From positions 1 through 50,109 of the forward strand of contig JAJEFC010000344.1 in NCBI GenBank assembly GCA_022820675.1: DNA of 50,109 nucleotides, given 5' to 3'. Positions within the stretch are counted from its first letter, which is position 1. Each line of letters starts with the position of its first letter. The stretch comes from Vicinamibacteria bacterium (lineage in GTDB: Bacteria > Acidobacteriota > Vicinamibacteria > Vicinamibacterales > UBA8438). Shown in pieces: positions 1-8,449 of this stretch. The notes beneath the pieces are model-generated. The model worked only from the letters and a program-made list of their open reading frames with translations. It was not told where the DNA came from and did not search any database. The translations under genes and the position numbers were made by a program.

Positions 1-1
1 C

Positions 2-1228
2 GGCCCGTCGCAGCACGACCTGTTCGAGTACAAGCCGCTGCTCGTCCGCGACGACAACAAGCCGCTGCCGTTCGCCAAGCCCGACGTGCAGTTCAACGAG
101 ACCGGCAACCTCTTCAAGAGCCCCTGGGAGTTCCGGCGGCACGGGCAGTCGGGCCACTGGGTGAGCGAGCTGCTGCCCCACCTGGCCGGCGTCGCCGACG
201 ACCTCTGCTTCGTGCGCTCGATGTACGGCACCAACGCAGCCCACGGCGGCGCCATCCTCGCCATGAACACGGGCAGCGACCGCTTCGTGCGACCGTCGAT
301 GGGGTCTTGGATCTCGTACGGGCTCGGGACCGAGAACGACAACCTGCCGGCCTTCATCACCATCTGCCCGTCGTACCAGCACGGCGGCGTGCAGAACTAC
401 TCGGCCGCGTTCCTCCCCGCCGCCTACAACGGCACCGCCATCGGCAACACGCGGATGAACACCGCCGAGGCCACCATCGACTTCCTCGAGAACCGGGCCG
501 TCAGCCCCGCCGTGCAGCGGGCCGAGGTCGACCTGCTCCAGCGCTGGCAGCGCCGGCAGCTCGAGTCGACGGGGCCCGACCTCGCGCTGGAGGGCCGGAT
601 CGAGTCGTACGAGCTCGCGTTCCGCATGCAGACCGAGGCGCCCGAGCTGATGAGCGTCGAAGGCGAGTCCGAGGCCACCCGGCGGCTCTACGGCCTCGAC
701 GACCCGGTGGCCGGCGACTTCGGCCTCCGCTGCCTCCTCGCCCGGCGCTTCTCCGAGTCGGGGGTGCGCTTCGTGCAGGCCACCCACGGGCCCGACACCA
801 AGTGGGACCACCACTCGGGACTCATCACCGGGCTGCCCCGGAGCTGCGCCGAGATCGACCGGCCGGTGGCCGGGCTCATCACCGACCTCAAGCAGCGGGG
901 CCTCCTCGACGAGACCCTGGTGCTGTGGGGCGGCGAGTTCGGGCGCACCCCCGGAGCCGAGGCGGGCGCCCGCAACGGCCGCGACCACAACCCCCACGGC
1001 TACACCATGTTCATGGCCGGCGGCGGCGTGAAGGGCGGCCACAGCCACGGCCGGACGGACGACTACGGCTACTACGCCGTCGAGGACAAGGTCCACATCC
1101 ACGACCTGCACGCGACCATCCTGCACCTGCTCGGCCTCGACCACGAGCGCCTGACCTACCGCAGCCAGGGGCGCGACTTCCGGCTCACCGACGTGGCCGG
1201 GGTCGTCGTCGACGACATACTGGCGTGA
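2..1228 (+). CDS. DUF1501 domain-containing protein (5' partial)
   Basis: The frame is open from base 2, reading GPSQHDLFEYKP before the GTG at 86, so that GTG is internal and the true start lies outside the window. DUF1501 proteins are alkaline-phosphatase/sulfatase-fold proteins, usually exported by Tat and encoded next to DUF1549/DUF1553 cytochrome-like partners in Planctomycetes, Verrucomicrobia and Acidobacteria; their substrates are not established. Visible family signatures are the N-terminal GGPSQ-type motif, SMYGTNAAHGG, WGGEFGRTPG and DHNPHGYTMFMAGGGVKGG near the C-terminus. The last two carry the D/H residues typical of the metal-binding fold. The gene ends cleanly at TGA 1228, followed by a roughly 150 bp gap. 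The family call is secure; the function is not. Confidence 0.9.
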   Translation, partial: GPSQHDLFEYKPLLVRDDNKPLPFAKPDVQFNETGNLFKSPWEFRRHGQSGHWVSELLPHLAGVADDLCFVRSMYGTNAAHGGAILAMNTGSDRFVRPSMGSWISYGLGTENDNLPAFITICPSYQHGGVQNYSAAFLPAAYNGTAIGNTRMNTAEATIDFLENRAVSPAVQRAEVDLLQRWQRRQLESTGPDLALEGRIESYELAFRMQTEAPELMSVEGESEATRRLYGLDDPVAGDFGLRCLLARRFSESGVRFVQATHGPDTKWDHHSGLITGLPRSCAEIDRPVAGLITDLKQRGLLDETLVLWGGEFGRTPGAEAGARNGRDHNPHGYTMFMAGGGVKGGHSHGRTDDYGYYAVEDKVHIHDLHATILHLLGLDHERLTYRSQGRDFRLTDVAGVVVDDILA

Positions 1229-1381
1229 TCCGCAGCGGGGCGGGGCAGGGGTCGGACGTCACCCCGGGAGCGTCGTGCCTCGGTGGGGAGCGCCACCGGC
1301 GTGCTACGATTGCACTACGTTGTGTCGCGCAGTGCTCAGCGGCGCCGTGACCATGGCCCCGTGGTGGGGCCGGAGACTCGG

Positions 1382-1690
1382 ATGACCCCCGGCATGCTGG
1401 TGGCGGCATCTGCCCCCGCCTTCTCGATTGAGCTGCCCACCATCGTCGCGGTCATGGCCGTCATCGCCATCATCCTGCTCGCTCTGCTCAGCGGCATGGC
1501 GGGGCTCCTGCTGTGGGCCGGCAAGCGCGAGCTCACGCACAACGAGAGAGCGCATCAGGCCCTCCAGGCGAGCATCGAGAAGGTCGAGAGACGCGCCGCG
1601 GTGATCGAGGCGGACGTCAAGGAGCTGCTGACGGGGCAGGCGCGCATCGAGGGACTTCTGGGGGGCAGATACCGGCACGACGAAGGGTAG
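1382..1690 (+). CDS. small single-pass membrane protein with coiled coil
   Basis: A 102-residue protein from the ATG at 1382. The frame is open further upstream, but this ATG has a GGAG-type ribosome site just before it and gives a compact membrane protein. Residues about 21-46 form one hydrophobic helix ending in GLLLWAGKRE. The rest (about 50-92) is charged and helical with a heptad-like pattern, consistent with a coiled coil. No enzymatic domain is recognised. It lies 4 bp before an exported protein in the same direction, so the two are probably co-transcribed. A structural or accessory envelope role is possible, but this is only inferred from topology. Confidence 0.6.
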   Translation: MTPGMLVAASAPAFSIELPTIVAVMAVIAIILLALLSGMAGLLLWAGKRELTHNERAHQALQASIEKVERRAAVIEADVKELLTGQARIEGLLGGRYRHDEG

Positions 1691-1694
1691 CGAC

Positions 1695-2246
1695 ATGCGA
1701 CGTCTGGCACTACTCCCGCTCACCGCCCTCGCGCTCGGGCTCGTCGCCTGGACCGCCGGCGTCGAAGCGCTCCAGCAGGCGAACCCGCCGATCGAGGTGC
1801 ACCGCATCACCGACAGGGCGTCGCCGGCCGGATATGGGGTTCGACGCGCAACCGGGAGGAAAGATGTGCTGTTCCTGTTGAACAACTGCCGCGGGCGGCC
1901 ACATTCCGTGCTATACGGGGCGCCAAGTGCCTTCTACGATCTGAATTGTACCAGTCGTCAAGGGCGGGCGGCCCAAAACATCAAGGCCGGTGACGAGTGC
2001 GTGGTGGCCACCCAAGAAGGGGGCGCTGGCGACATCCATTTCAGTTGGTTTCGGCTTTTGCACGAGGAGCGTCGTCCGGATCCGAATGATGGTGTCGAGT
2101 ACCGGGTTTTCTTTGGTGAGCGTATGCGATCGGAGACGCTCGACAAGGCCGAGGCGACCGCGACGGAACCGTACTCCGATTTTTTAAACATCAATGGTCA
2201 TTTCAAGCAGATGTCGGTCATCGAGTCGAAAAGAGGCGCGCGATGA
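1695..2246 (+). CDS. exported hypothetical protein
   Basis: A 183-residue protein with an N-terminal signal peptide (MRR, then a leucine/alanine-rich core to about residue 26). The mature part has no family I recognise. It has two Cys residues in the stretch NNCRGRPHS...YDLNCTS and one at about position 97. From about base 1900 onward the composition turns distinctly more AT-rich than the DUF1501 gene before it, which suggests this gene and the next were acquired together. Its stop overlaps the start of the following lipoprotein (ATGA at 2243-2246), so the two are translationally coupled. Confidence 0.6.
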   Translation: MRRLALLPLTALALGLVAWTAGVEALQQANPPIEVHRITDRASPAGYGVRRATGRKDVLFLLNNCRGRPHSVLYGAPSAFYDLNCTSRQGRAAQNIKAGDECVVATQEGGAGDIHFSWFRLLHEERRPDPNDGVEYRVFFGERMRSETLDKAEATATEPYSDFLNINGHFKQMSVIESKRGAR

Positions 2247-2759
2247 CTTGGAAGGAAATGTTCGCATCTGTCGCGCTGGCATTCTGCGTCATCGCGTTCT
2301 TTATTGGCTGTCCGAGCACGGATAGCACGGATGATGCGGAACACGACGTATCGGATTCGTTATGGGCACAGGCCGCTGAGTGGGATTTGATATCGGCCCC
2401 GGGAAACGAGCAGGCTGTGCTTCACGCTGGGGTTGGAGGCACTGGCTTCGGGAACGCTATGCAGCTCCGCGTATGGTGTACGGACGGAGCCGTGAGCGAG
2501 CTTGTACTTCACTTCGCCCAACGTCAACCTGGTCAGTTCTACGGTTGAAGTGCGAATCGGGGAGGGACAGTTGGAGCGGCAGGAATGGAGCCTTCTGCCG
2601 GAGCGGAATGGTCTGGAGCTTCCGGTAGAGTTGATGACCCAGTTGTTGTTCGCTGACGTCATGCGCGTTCGGGCAGTGACGGAAGCGGGTCCGACGCTGA
2701 CACTCTTCAATTTGCGACGTACGGCTCACTACCTTGGGCGGATGCAGTGCACTGCGTAG
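2243..2759 (+). pseudogene. putative lipoprotein, split by a frameshift near 2500
   Basis: The reading frame from ATG 2243 starts with a hydrophobic segment ending in IAFFIGC, which fits a lipobox with Cys23, and runs to a stop at 2548. From about base 2502 a second frame continues as YFTSPNVNLVSSTVEVRIG and ends at TAG 2759. The two halves join well at DGAVSEL/YFTSPNVN if one base is removed. The fused protein (about 170 residues) has a WC...C pair (LRVWCTD near the start of the folded part, RMQCTA at the end), as in small beta-rich envelope domains with a terminal disulfide. I cannot tell a real frameshift from a sequencing error. Composition is low-GC, like the preceding gene. The function is unknown. 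Confidence 0.6.
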
Positions 2760-2781
2760 CCGGATCGTCGCGACGGCGGCG

Positions 2782-4371
2782 TCACATCCCCCAGACGGTG
2801 ATCGGCGCGCCGGTGGGGCCGGCCGGGCCGTCTAGGCGGAACAGCTTCTCCTCCCACGTCCGGTCCGGCGCGCGGTCGAAGACGATCAGGTGACCCGCCT
2901 CGGCGCCGCAACGATCCATGTAGCCGCGCGTCTGCGCCAGCCCGTCCGCGATGGTGCGCTCGGCATCCTTGCGCAGCACCTTGCACTCGACCACGAACTT
3001 GCGGGTGCGCCCGCCTTGGGGCCAGAGGATGAGCAGGTCGACGCGCCCCCGGCCGAGCGCGTACTCCCGCTCGAGGCGGCCCCCGCCGTTCACGATGCGT
3101 TGCAGGTGGGCCTGCAGGAGCAATTGCGGACCGGCCTCGTGGTACTGCTCGAAGCGCTGCACCCAGTGTTCGGAGTGCTCGCGGAAGAACGTCTGGAACG
3201 CCGCGATCAGTCCGTCGACGTCGAGGCCGCCGTCGGCGTCGACGTACCAGGCCGTCCGCTGTGGCAGCCCCATCTGCACCGCGTGGTTCAGGTGCCGCGG
3301 CACGACCTCGGCGTAGATGGGGTTGGCGATGCGCGGCGTGCCGTCGTCTTCCAGCGCGACCAGGCCGAGGTCGTGGACGTAGGCCACGTCCTCGGTCGAC
3401 CAGGCGGACACGGCGGCGCCGGTCAGGATCGGCTCGATCACCCGGCGCACCCGTTCCTCGCGCAGCTTGTGGGCCAGATCGTCGAGGTGGGTCACGCGCG
3501 CCAGGATGAGCCGTTCCTGGGCGTCCACGATGTCGGCCTCGGTGATGGCGCGGGAGCGGTCGCGTCCGGCCCCGCTCTCGAAGCAGGCTTCCCGGCACAA
3601 TGCGTTCACCAGCCACGGTTGGCCGGCTGAGCGCGTCAGTATCAGTTCGAGCGCCGCCTCGGTGAACACCTGCCCGGTCTCCTCGGTGTGCTGAGCGAGC
3701 AGGGCCCGGGTTTCGGCCTCGGTGAAGTCGCCCAGGCGCATCGACTTCGACTTGACGTTGAAGGCGCTGCCGCCGAGCACCAGGGCGTTCTGCGCGGTGG
3801 AGTGGATGCGGTAGTCGCGCACGTCCCGCACTCCGCACAGGACCACGCTCTGCGGGAAGCGGGCCGGACGGCCCGGATAGCCGGCGCGCAACTGCCGCAG
3901 CACCGACAGCAGGGTGTCGCCCACCAGCGTGTCGATCTCGTCGATCAAGAGCACCAGCGGCTTCGGTTCCGCCATGCACCAGCGCTCCAGCGACGCCTGC
4001 AACGCGCCGAGCGGTCCGGCCCCTTGCAGGGCGTCCGGCCAGATGTCGGCGAGGACGCGGCTGCCCAGGGTGGCCTGCTCTTCCGACGCCAACTGGTAGA
4101 GGGTGACGCGCATGGCCTCCGCGACGTTCTCGCGCGCCGCCTGGGCAGGCTCCACGTTGATGTACACGCACCGGTGGTCGCCGCAGGCGTTCAGGAGGTC
4201 GCGCAACGCCAGCAGCACCGACGTCTTGCCGGTCTGGCGCGGCGCGTGGAGCCCGAAGTACCGCTCGTCGCGGACCAGGCCGAGCAGTTCCTCGAGGTCC
4301 ACACGGTCGAGGGGCAGGATGTGGTAGTGGTCGTCCGGGCGGATGGGGCTCTCGGTGTTGAAGAAACGCAT
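2782..4371 (-). CDS. AAA ATPase fused to C-terminal PD-(D/E)XK nuclease (paralog A)
   Basis: A 529-residue protein from the ATG at 4371, chosen because it matches the start of the paralog at 11651; a GTG at 4389 would add six residues. The N-terminal AAA-like domain has Walker A HAPRQTGKTS (about 42-51) and Walker B LVLLIDEID (about 139-147), followed by STAND/AAA-like features such as GQPWLVNALCREA. The C-terminal part carries GRGRVDLLILWPQ (Asp about 445) and KFVVECKV (E-x-K about 462-464), the core of a PD-(D/E)XK nuclease. The family resembles the AAA-like proteins that are multicopy in Acidobacteria and Cyanobacteria, of unproven role. It is divergent from the PQQ propeller at 4820. It is roughly two-thirds identical by eye to the protein at 11651-13237, including the C-terminal VWGM. 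Confidence 0.85.
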   Translation of the reverse strand: MRFFNTESPIRPDDHYHILPLDRVDLEELLGLVRDERYFGLHAPRQTGKTSVLLALRDLLNACGDHRCVYINVEPAQAARENVAEAMRVTLYQLASEEQATLGSRVLADIWPDALQGAGPLGALQASLERWCMAEPKPLVLLIDEIDTLVGDTLLSVLRQLRAGYPGRPARFPQSVVLCGVRDVRDYRIHSTAQNALVLGGSAFNVKSKSMRLGDFTEAETRALLAQHTEETGQVFTEAALELILTRSAGQPWLVNALCREACFESGAGRDRSRAITEADIVDAQERLILARVTHLDDLAHKLREERVRRVIEPILTGAAVSAWSTEDVAYVHDLGLVALEDDGTPRIANPIYAEVVPRHLNHAVQMGLPQRTAWYVDADGGLDVDGLIAAFQTFFREHSEHWVQRFEQYHEAGPQLLLQAHLQRIVNGGGRLEREYALGRGRVDLLILWPQGGRTRKFVVECKVLRKDAERTIADGLAQTRGYMDRCGAEAGHLIVFDRAPDRTWEEKLFRLDGPAGPTGAPITVWGM

Positions 4372-4455
4372 GTGATCGGATTGTCGCACCGGGTCCCACT
4401 GTTGTCAGCAGGAGGGCCTGTCATGGTGGGCGGGGGTGTACTCCGGGTGCCGATT

Positions 4456-4565
4456 CGCAGCCGTCCCCGGACCTCCGGTTCGCGTGTGCGACGCGCACCG
4501 ACGACTTGCCGGTTACGCTGACATCGCCGCGCAGCCGTCCCGGACGTCCGGTCCGCGTGTGCGAC
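4456..4565. repeat. 74-bp-period imperfect direct repeat in the divergent gap
   Basis: A 36-37 bp block starting CGCAGCCGTCCC and ending CGCGTGTGCGAC occurs at 4456-4492 and again at 4530-4565, with a few substitutions and one indel; the offset is 74 bp. It sits in the 448 bp gap between the divergent ATPase (start 4371) and PQQ gene (start 4820). The rest of that gap holds no gene I can support. The period matches other intergenic repeats in this window. Confidence 0.8.
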
Positions 4566-4819
4566 CCCACACGGGGTTTCCGAAAGCGTTGGCTTGGGTT
4601 CACGACGCGAACGGGCGCCGCGGCCGCGCCGGAGATCCGCCCTGTCGGGCCGGGAGGGGTGCGGCAGGGTGGTGAGACGAGCGTCGGGTGCGGTTGGCGA
4701 AAGCGGCCGGCTGCGCGTCGGCGCCGCGGCTGGCTGCAGGATTGCACCTTCTGTCGCGCCCCCGGCCGGGAGCGGCGTCTTGACAAGGCCGGGGGATCTT
4801 GAGGACAGTTCGGATCGAC

Positions 4820-6889
4820 ATGGGCAGATCCAAACGTGGAGTCGTCGTCGCACTGGCCGCCGTCGTCGCGGCCCTGGCCGGAACCGCACACGGGCAGCCG
4901 CCCGAGCCCGGGAGCCGCTTCGCGGCCGAGGACTGGCCGCTCGCTGGCGGCGACTGGACGAGCTCGCGCTACTCGACGCTGGACCAGATAGCCACCGACA
5001 CCATCGACCGGCTCGGCGGCGCCTGGGTCACGCGGCTCGAGGGCGGCGGGTCGTCGCGCTCGACGCCCGTGGTGAAGGACGGCGTGCTCTACCTCACCGC
5101 CGGCGCCAGCGTGCTGGCCGTCGACGGCGCCACCGGCGAGACGCGGTGGCGCTGGCAGGCCGAGGACGCCGCGTCCGCGATGGCGCCGTCGTGGCAGGGC
5201 GTGGGGCTGAGCGACGACCTCGTGTTCGTCGGGCTGCGGAGCGTGCATGTGGCGGCGCTCCGGCAGGACACCGGCGAGCTGGTCTGGGCGACGACGGTCG
5301 GCAGCGTCCCCGCGGTGGCGGGGGAGACGGTCACCACCGCGCCCATGCATGCCGCCGGCAAGGTGTTCGTGGGCGTGGCCAACGGCGACAGCGGGGGACA
5401 GGGACGGGTGGTGGCGGTCGACGCCGCGACCGGCGAGGTGGCCTGGACCTTCTTCGTCATCCCGCGCCCCGGCGAGTTCGGCCACGACACCTGGCCGCAG
5501 GACTCCGACATCTGGGAGGTCGGGGGCGGCGGCGTGTGGCTGGTGGGGACGGTCGACCCGGAGCTGGGGCTCGTCTACTTCGCGACCGGCAACCCGGTGC
5601 CGATGTTCGGCGGCGAGATCCGGGCCGGCGACAACCTCTTCGCGGCCTCGATGCTCGCCCTCGACATGGAGACCGGCGAGCGCCGCTGGCACTTCCAGGT
5701 GGTGCGGCACGACATCTGTGACGCCGACATCGCCACCCCGATGCTGCTCTACGACGTCGAGATGGACGGCCGGATCCGCAAGGGCGTCGCCGCCATCCGG
5801 GCCGACGGGTACCTGTTCCTGTTCGACCGGGAGACCGGCGAGCCGCTGATCCCCATCGAGCAGCGGCCGGTGCCGCAGGACCCGGGCCAGCTCACCGCCG
5901 ACACCCAGCCGTTCCCGGTGGGGGCCGAGCGCATCATCCCCGACTGCTCGTACTGGCGCGATCGGGTGCCGCCGCCGTTCGAGCTGAGCTGCAGCTTCTT
6001 CACGCCGCCCACCGTCGACCAGCCGCACGTGGTGGCGCTCGGCTCGCCGATTCCGATGGTACGGGTGACGCCGATGTCGTTCAGCCCCCAGACCGGCCTG
6101 ATCTACGCGCAGGGTCGGAGTCACGTGGGGTTCGCCAAGCGCTTCGAGGACCCGTGGATCTCGGACAACCGCCCCGCCGGCTACCTGCGGCTCGGCCTCC
6201 CCGAGTCGGCGGGAGTGCTGGCCGCCGTCGACCCGCGCACCAACACCGTGACCTGGAAGCAGGACCTCGTCGGCGGGCGGCTGGCCACGAGCGGTCCCAT
6301 GTCGACGGCCGGCGGGCTGGTGTTCTGGGGCTCGGCCGACGGCCAGCTCGACGCCTACGACGCCGCCACCGGCGAGCGGCTGTGGGCGTTCCAGGCCGCC
6401 CCGGCCGGGCTGCGGATGCGGCCCGGGCCGGTGTCCACCTACGCCGTCGACGGGCGGCAGTACGTGGCCCTGCCGATGGGGAGCGAGCTCTGGGCGTTCG
6501 CCCTCGACGGCGAGCTGGCCCCCCGCGACGAGCCGGTGGCCGACCCGCCCGACCTCGTCCGGTGGACGGGCCCGGCCCCGACCGAGACCGACGAGATTCA
6601 GACCGGCACCCTGCGCGAGAACCCGTCGTGGTCGCTGGGCGGCAACCGCAGCGCCCTCGACGAGCATGCGTTCAACCCGCAGCGGATCCGGGTCAGCGCC
6701 GGCACGCGGGTGCGGTTCGTCAACAACGGCCGCACGCCGCGCACCATCGAGGCGCTGGACGGAAGCTGGACCACCGGCGTCATCGAGCCGGGGCTGTTCG
6801 AGTACGTCGCCTTCGATGCGCCCGGGACATACCGGTTCCACTCCGCCGACCACCCCTGGGCGCTGGGCGAGATCACGGTCGTGCCGTGA
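4820..6889 (+). CDS. secreted PQQ-type beta-propeller with degenerate C-terminal cupredoxin domain
   Basis: A 689-residue protein. The ATG at 4820 is preferred over the upstream TTG at 4799 because it begins a clean signal peptide (MGRSKRG, hydrophobic core, cut near GTAHG). The body is a quinoprotein-type propeller: repeated 'A.D..TGE..W' blades, GDNLFAASMLALDMETGE, and WHFQVVRHDICDAD, which corresponds to the WHFQ.VHHDLWD active-site region of PQQ dehydrogenases. It is therefore a probable periplasmic PQQ alcohol/sugar dehydrogenase or a relative. Residues from about 600 form a cupredoxin-like domain beginning FNPQRIRVSAGT. Three of the four usual copper ligands look replaced: R641, S675 and A681, with only H678 kept. 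The last 91 bp are duplicated just downstream. Whether PQQ is bound cannot be judged here. Confidence 0.85.
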   Translation: MGRSKRGVVVALAAVVAALAGTAHGQPPEPGSRFAAEDWPLAGGDWTSSRYSTLDQIATDTIDRLGGAWVTRLEGGGSSRSTPVVKDGVLYLTAGASVLAVDGATGETRWRWQAEDAASAMAPSWQGVGLSDDLVFVGLRSVHVAALRQDTGELVWATTVGSVPAVAGETVTTAPMHAAGKVFVGVANGDSGGQGRVVAVDAATGEVAWTFFVIPRPGEFGHDTWPQDSDIWEVGGGGVWLVGTVDPELGLVYFATGNPVPMFGGEIRAGDNLFAASMLALDMETGERRWHFQVVRHDICDADIATPMLLYDVEMDGRIRKGVAAIRADGYLFLFDRETGEPLIPIEQRPVPQDPGQLTADTQPFPVGAERIIPDCSYWRDRVPPPFELSCSFFTPPTVDQPHVVALGSPIPMVRVTPMSFSPQTGLIYAQGRSHVGFAKRFEDPWISDNRPAGYLRLGLPESAGVLAAVDPRTNTVTWKQDLVGGRLATSGPMSTAGGLVFWGSADGQLDAYDAATGERLWAFQAAPAGLRMRPGPVSTYAVDGRQYVALPMGSELWAFALDGELAPRDEPVADPPDLVRWTGPAPTETDEIQTGTLRENPSWSLGGNRSALDEHAFNPQRIRVSAGTRVRFVNNGRTPRTIEALDGSWTTGVIEPGLFEYVAFDAPGTYRFHSADHPWALGEITVVP

Positions 6890-6990
6890 GACGAAGGTCG
6901 AGTACGTCGCCTTCGAGTCGCCCGGGACGTACCGGTTCCACTCCGCCGACCACCTCTGGGCGTTGGGCGAGATCACGGTCGTGCCGTGAG
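6800..6990 (+). repeat. tandem duplication of the 3' end of the PQQ gene
   Basis: Bases 6800-6890, the last 30 codons plus stop, recur at 6900-6990 with exactly 100 bp offset and about five substitutions in 91 bp. The second copy still reads VEYVAFESPGTYRFHSADHL...GEITVVP and a stop, but it is in another frame and has no start of its own, so it is a non-coding echo of the gene tail. Confidence 0.9.
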
Positions 6991-7390
6991 GCGAACGCGA
7001 CGCCCGCCGGGGTTCTCGCATTCGTGGTCCGGGTCGGAGGTGCGTGTATCCCGGTCCCGAGACGGACACGCACGCGCTCGTTCCAACCGGGAGTGCGAGA
7101 TCGTTGCCGCCGTCGCCAGTGTCCCGTGCTGGAGTTCCTTTCGCGCGCGTGCGGCGGACATCGGCGGCATTGTCGGAGACGCATGCGCTGACTGTACGAG
7201 GACGTCGCAAACAGCACACCCGTGGACTTCCGCGAGACAGGCTGCCCATGCCCGCCGCTCGTGTCGCCGGAAGTTGTCGATGCGAATCGGGCGAGGCATG
7301 GGCAAGTTGGTTCCGGGACGGTCCACGGGTGCGGCGGTCGCGCTTCATCGCGAGCGGTCACGTCCAATCTGTCGGTGAAGGAGAGTCGAG
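6991..7390. other. 400 bp gap without a recognisable gene
   Basis: No coding stretch with a credible start, ribosome site or family could be supported on either strand. The right end carries AAGGAG at about 7378-7383, which serves the ATG at 7391, so the promoter of that gene must lie in this gap. No confident -35/-10 pair was found. Confidence 0.5.
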
Positions 7391-8449
7391 ATGCGGTACT
7401 TGCCTGTCACGTTCGTAGGTGTCGTCGCCGCCGGTCTGATGTCCCTGCCCGCCACCGCGCAGACGGAGCCCGAGCCCGCCCCGCGGACGGCCTGGGGCCA
7501 GCCGGACCTCGGGGGCGTCTGGGAGTACAAGACGCGCACTCCGCTCGAGCGCCCGGCGCGCTTCGACGGCCGCGAGTACCTGACGGCGGAAGAGGCGGCC
7601 GAGATCGAGGAGAACGAGCGCGCGCGGATCCAGGCGATGGAGGAGCGCCCCGCGCAGCGCACCGTCGCCATCCCCACCGCCGGCGAGCGCCCCGGCCGCT
7701 GGCTCGACTCGCCGGACCACCCGAGCCTGCAGGGGCAGACCGGCTCGTACAACATCTTCTGGTTCGACTGGGGGACGGGCGCCGTCAGCACCCGGCGCAC
7801 GTCGCTCATCGTCGACCCGCCGGACGGCCGCATGCCCGCGCTGACCGAGGCGGGGCGCGAGCGGGCGCGCACCATGGGCGCGCGCTCGTCGTTCAGCGAG
7901 ACCGTCGACACGGCCGAGTCGCACCTCGACTTCAGCAACTCGGACCGCTGCCTGATGAGCGGCAACGCGGGGCCGCCGATGCTGCCGGGCGTCTACAACA
8001 ACAACATGCAGTTGTTCCAGACCCCCGACCACGTCGCCATCATGAACGAGATGATGCACACCGTCCGCGTCATCCCCCTCGACGGGCGTCCCGCCCCGGC
8101 CGGCGGCGTCCGCCAGTACGTCGGCGACTCGCGCGGCCGCTGGGACGGCGACACCCTGGTGGTCGAGACCGTGAACTTCAACGACGACCGCACCCACAAC
8201 ACGTGGCGCAACACCAGCCGCAACCGGACGCTGGTCGAGCGCTTCACCCGCGTCGACGCCGAGACCCTCCTCTACGAGTTCACGGTCACCGACCCCGACA
8301 CCTGGGAGCGCCCGTGGTCGGTCGAGCTGCCCATGCAGCGGAGCCGGCTGCCGATCTTCGAGTTCGCGTGCCACGAGGGCAACTACGGCCTCGAGAACAT
8401 CCTCGCCGGCAACCGCCGGCAGGAGGCCGAGGCGGCGGACAGACGGTAG
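7391..8449 (+). CDS. secreted 'PDLxGxW' family protein (copy 1)
   Basis: A 352-residue exported protein with a signal peptide of about 24 residues ending PATAQ and an AAGGAG ribosome site. The mature protein starts with WGQPDLGGVWEYKT and contains SLIVDPPDGRMPALT, a conserved SDRCLM..NAGPPMLPG segment, YNNNMQLFQTPDHVAIMNE, the signature GDSRGRWDGDTLVVET, and FEFACHEGNYGLENILAG at the end. I know this as an uncharacterised secreted family, heavily expanded in Acidobacteria and related soil and marine genomes. No catalytic function is established, though the repeated strand pattern suggests a beta-rich fold. A clear paralog lies at 36201-37214 on the other strand with the same motif order. It is probably monocistronic. 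Confidence 0.85.
   Translation: MRYLPVTFVGVVAAGLMSLPATAQTEPEPAPRTAWGQPDLGGVWEYKTRTPLERPARFDGREYLTAEEAAEIEENERARIQAMEERPAQRTVAIPTAGERPGRWLDSPDHPSLQGQTGSYNIFWFDWGTGAVSTRRTSLIVDPPDGRMPALTEAGRERARTMGARSSFSETVDTAESHLDFSNSDRCLMSGNAGPPMLPGVYNNNMQLFQTPDHVAIMNEMMHTVRVIPLDGRPAPAGGVRQYVGDSRGRWDGDTLVVETVNFNDDRTHNTWRNTSRNRTLVERFTRVDAETLLYEFTVTDPDTWERPWSVELPMQRSRLPIFEFACHEGNYGLENILAGNRRQEAEAADRR

Noticed and set aside
4421..7348. A 975-codon open frame on the minus strand
   Set aside because: It runs antisense through the PQQ propeller gene and its repeats, has Arg/Gly/His-rich residues typical of high-GC shadow frames, and shows no domain. The plus-strand gene has clear family motifs.
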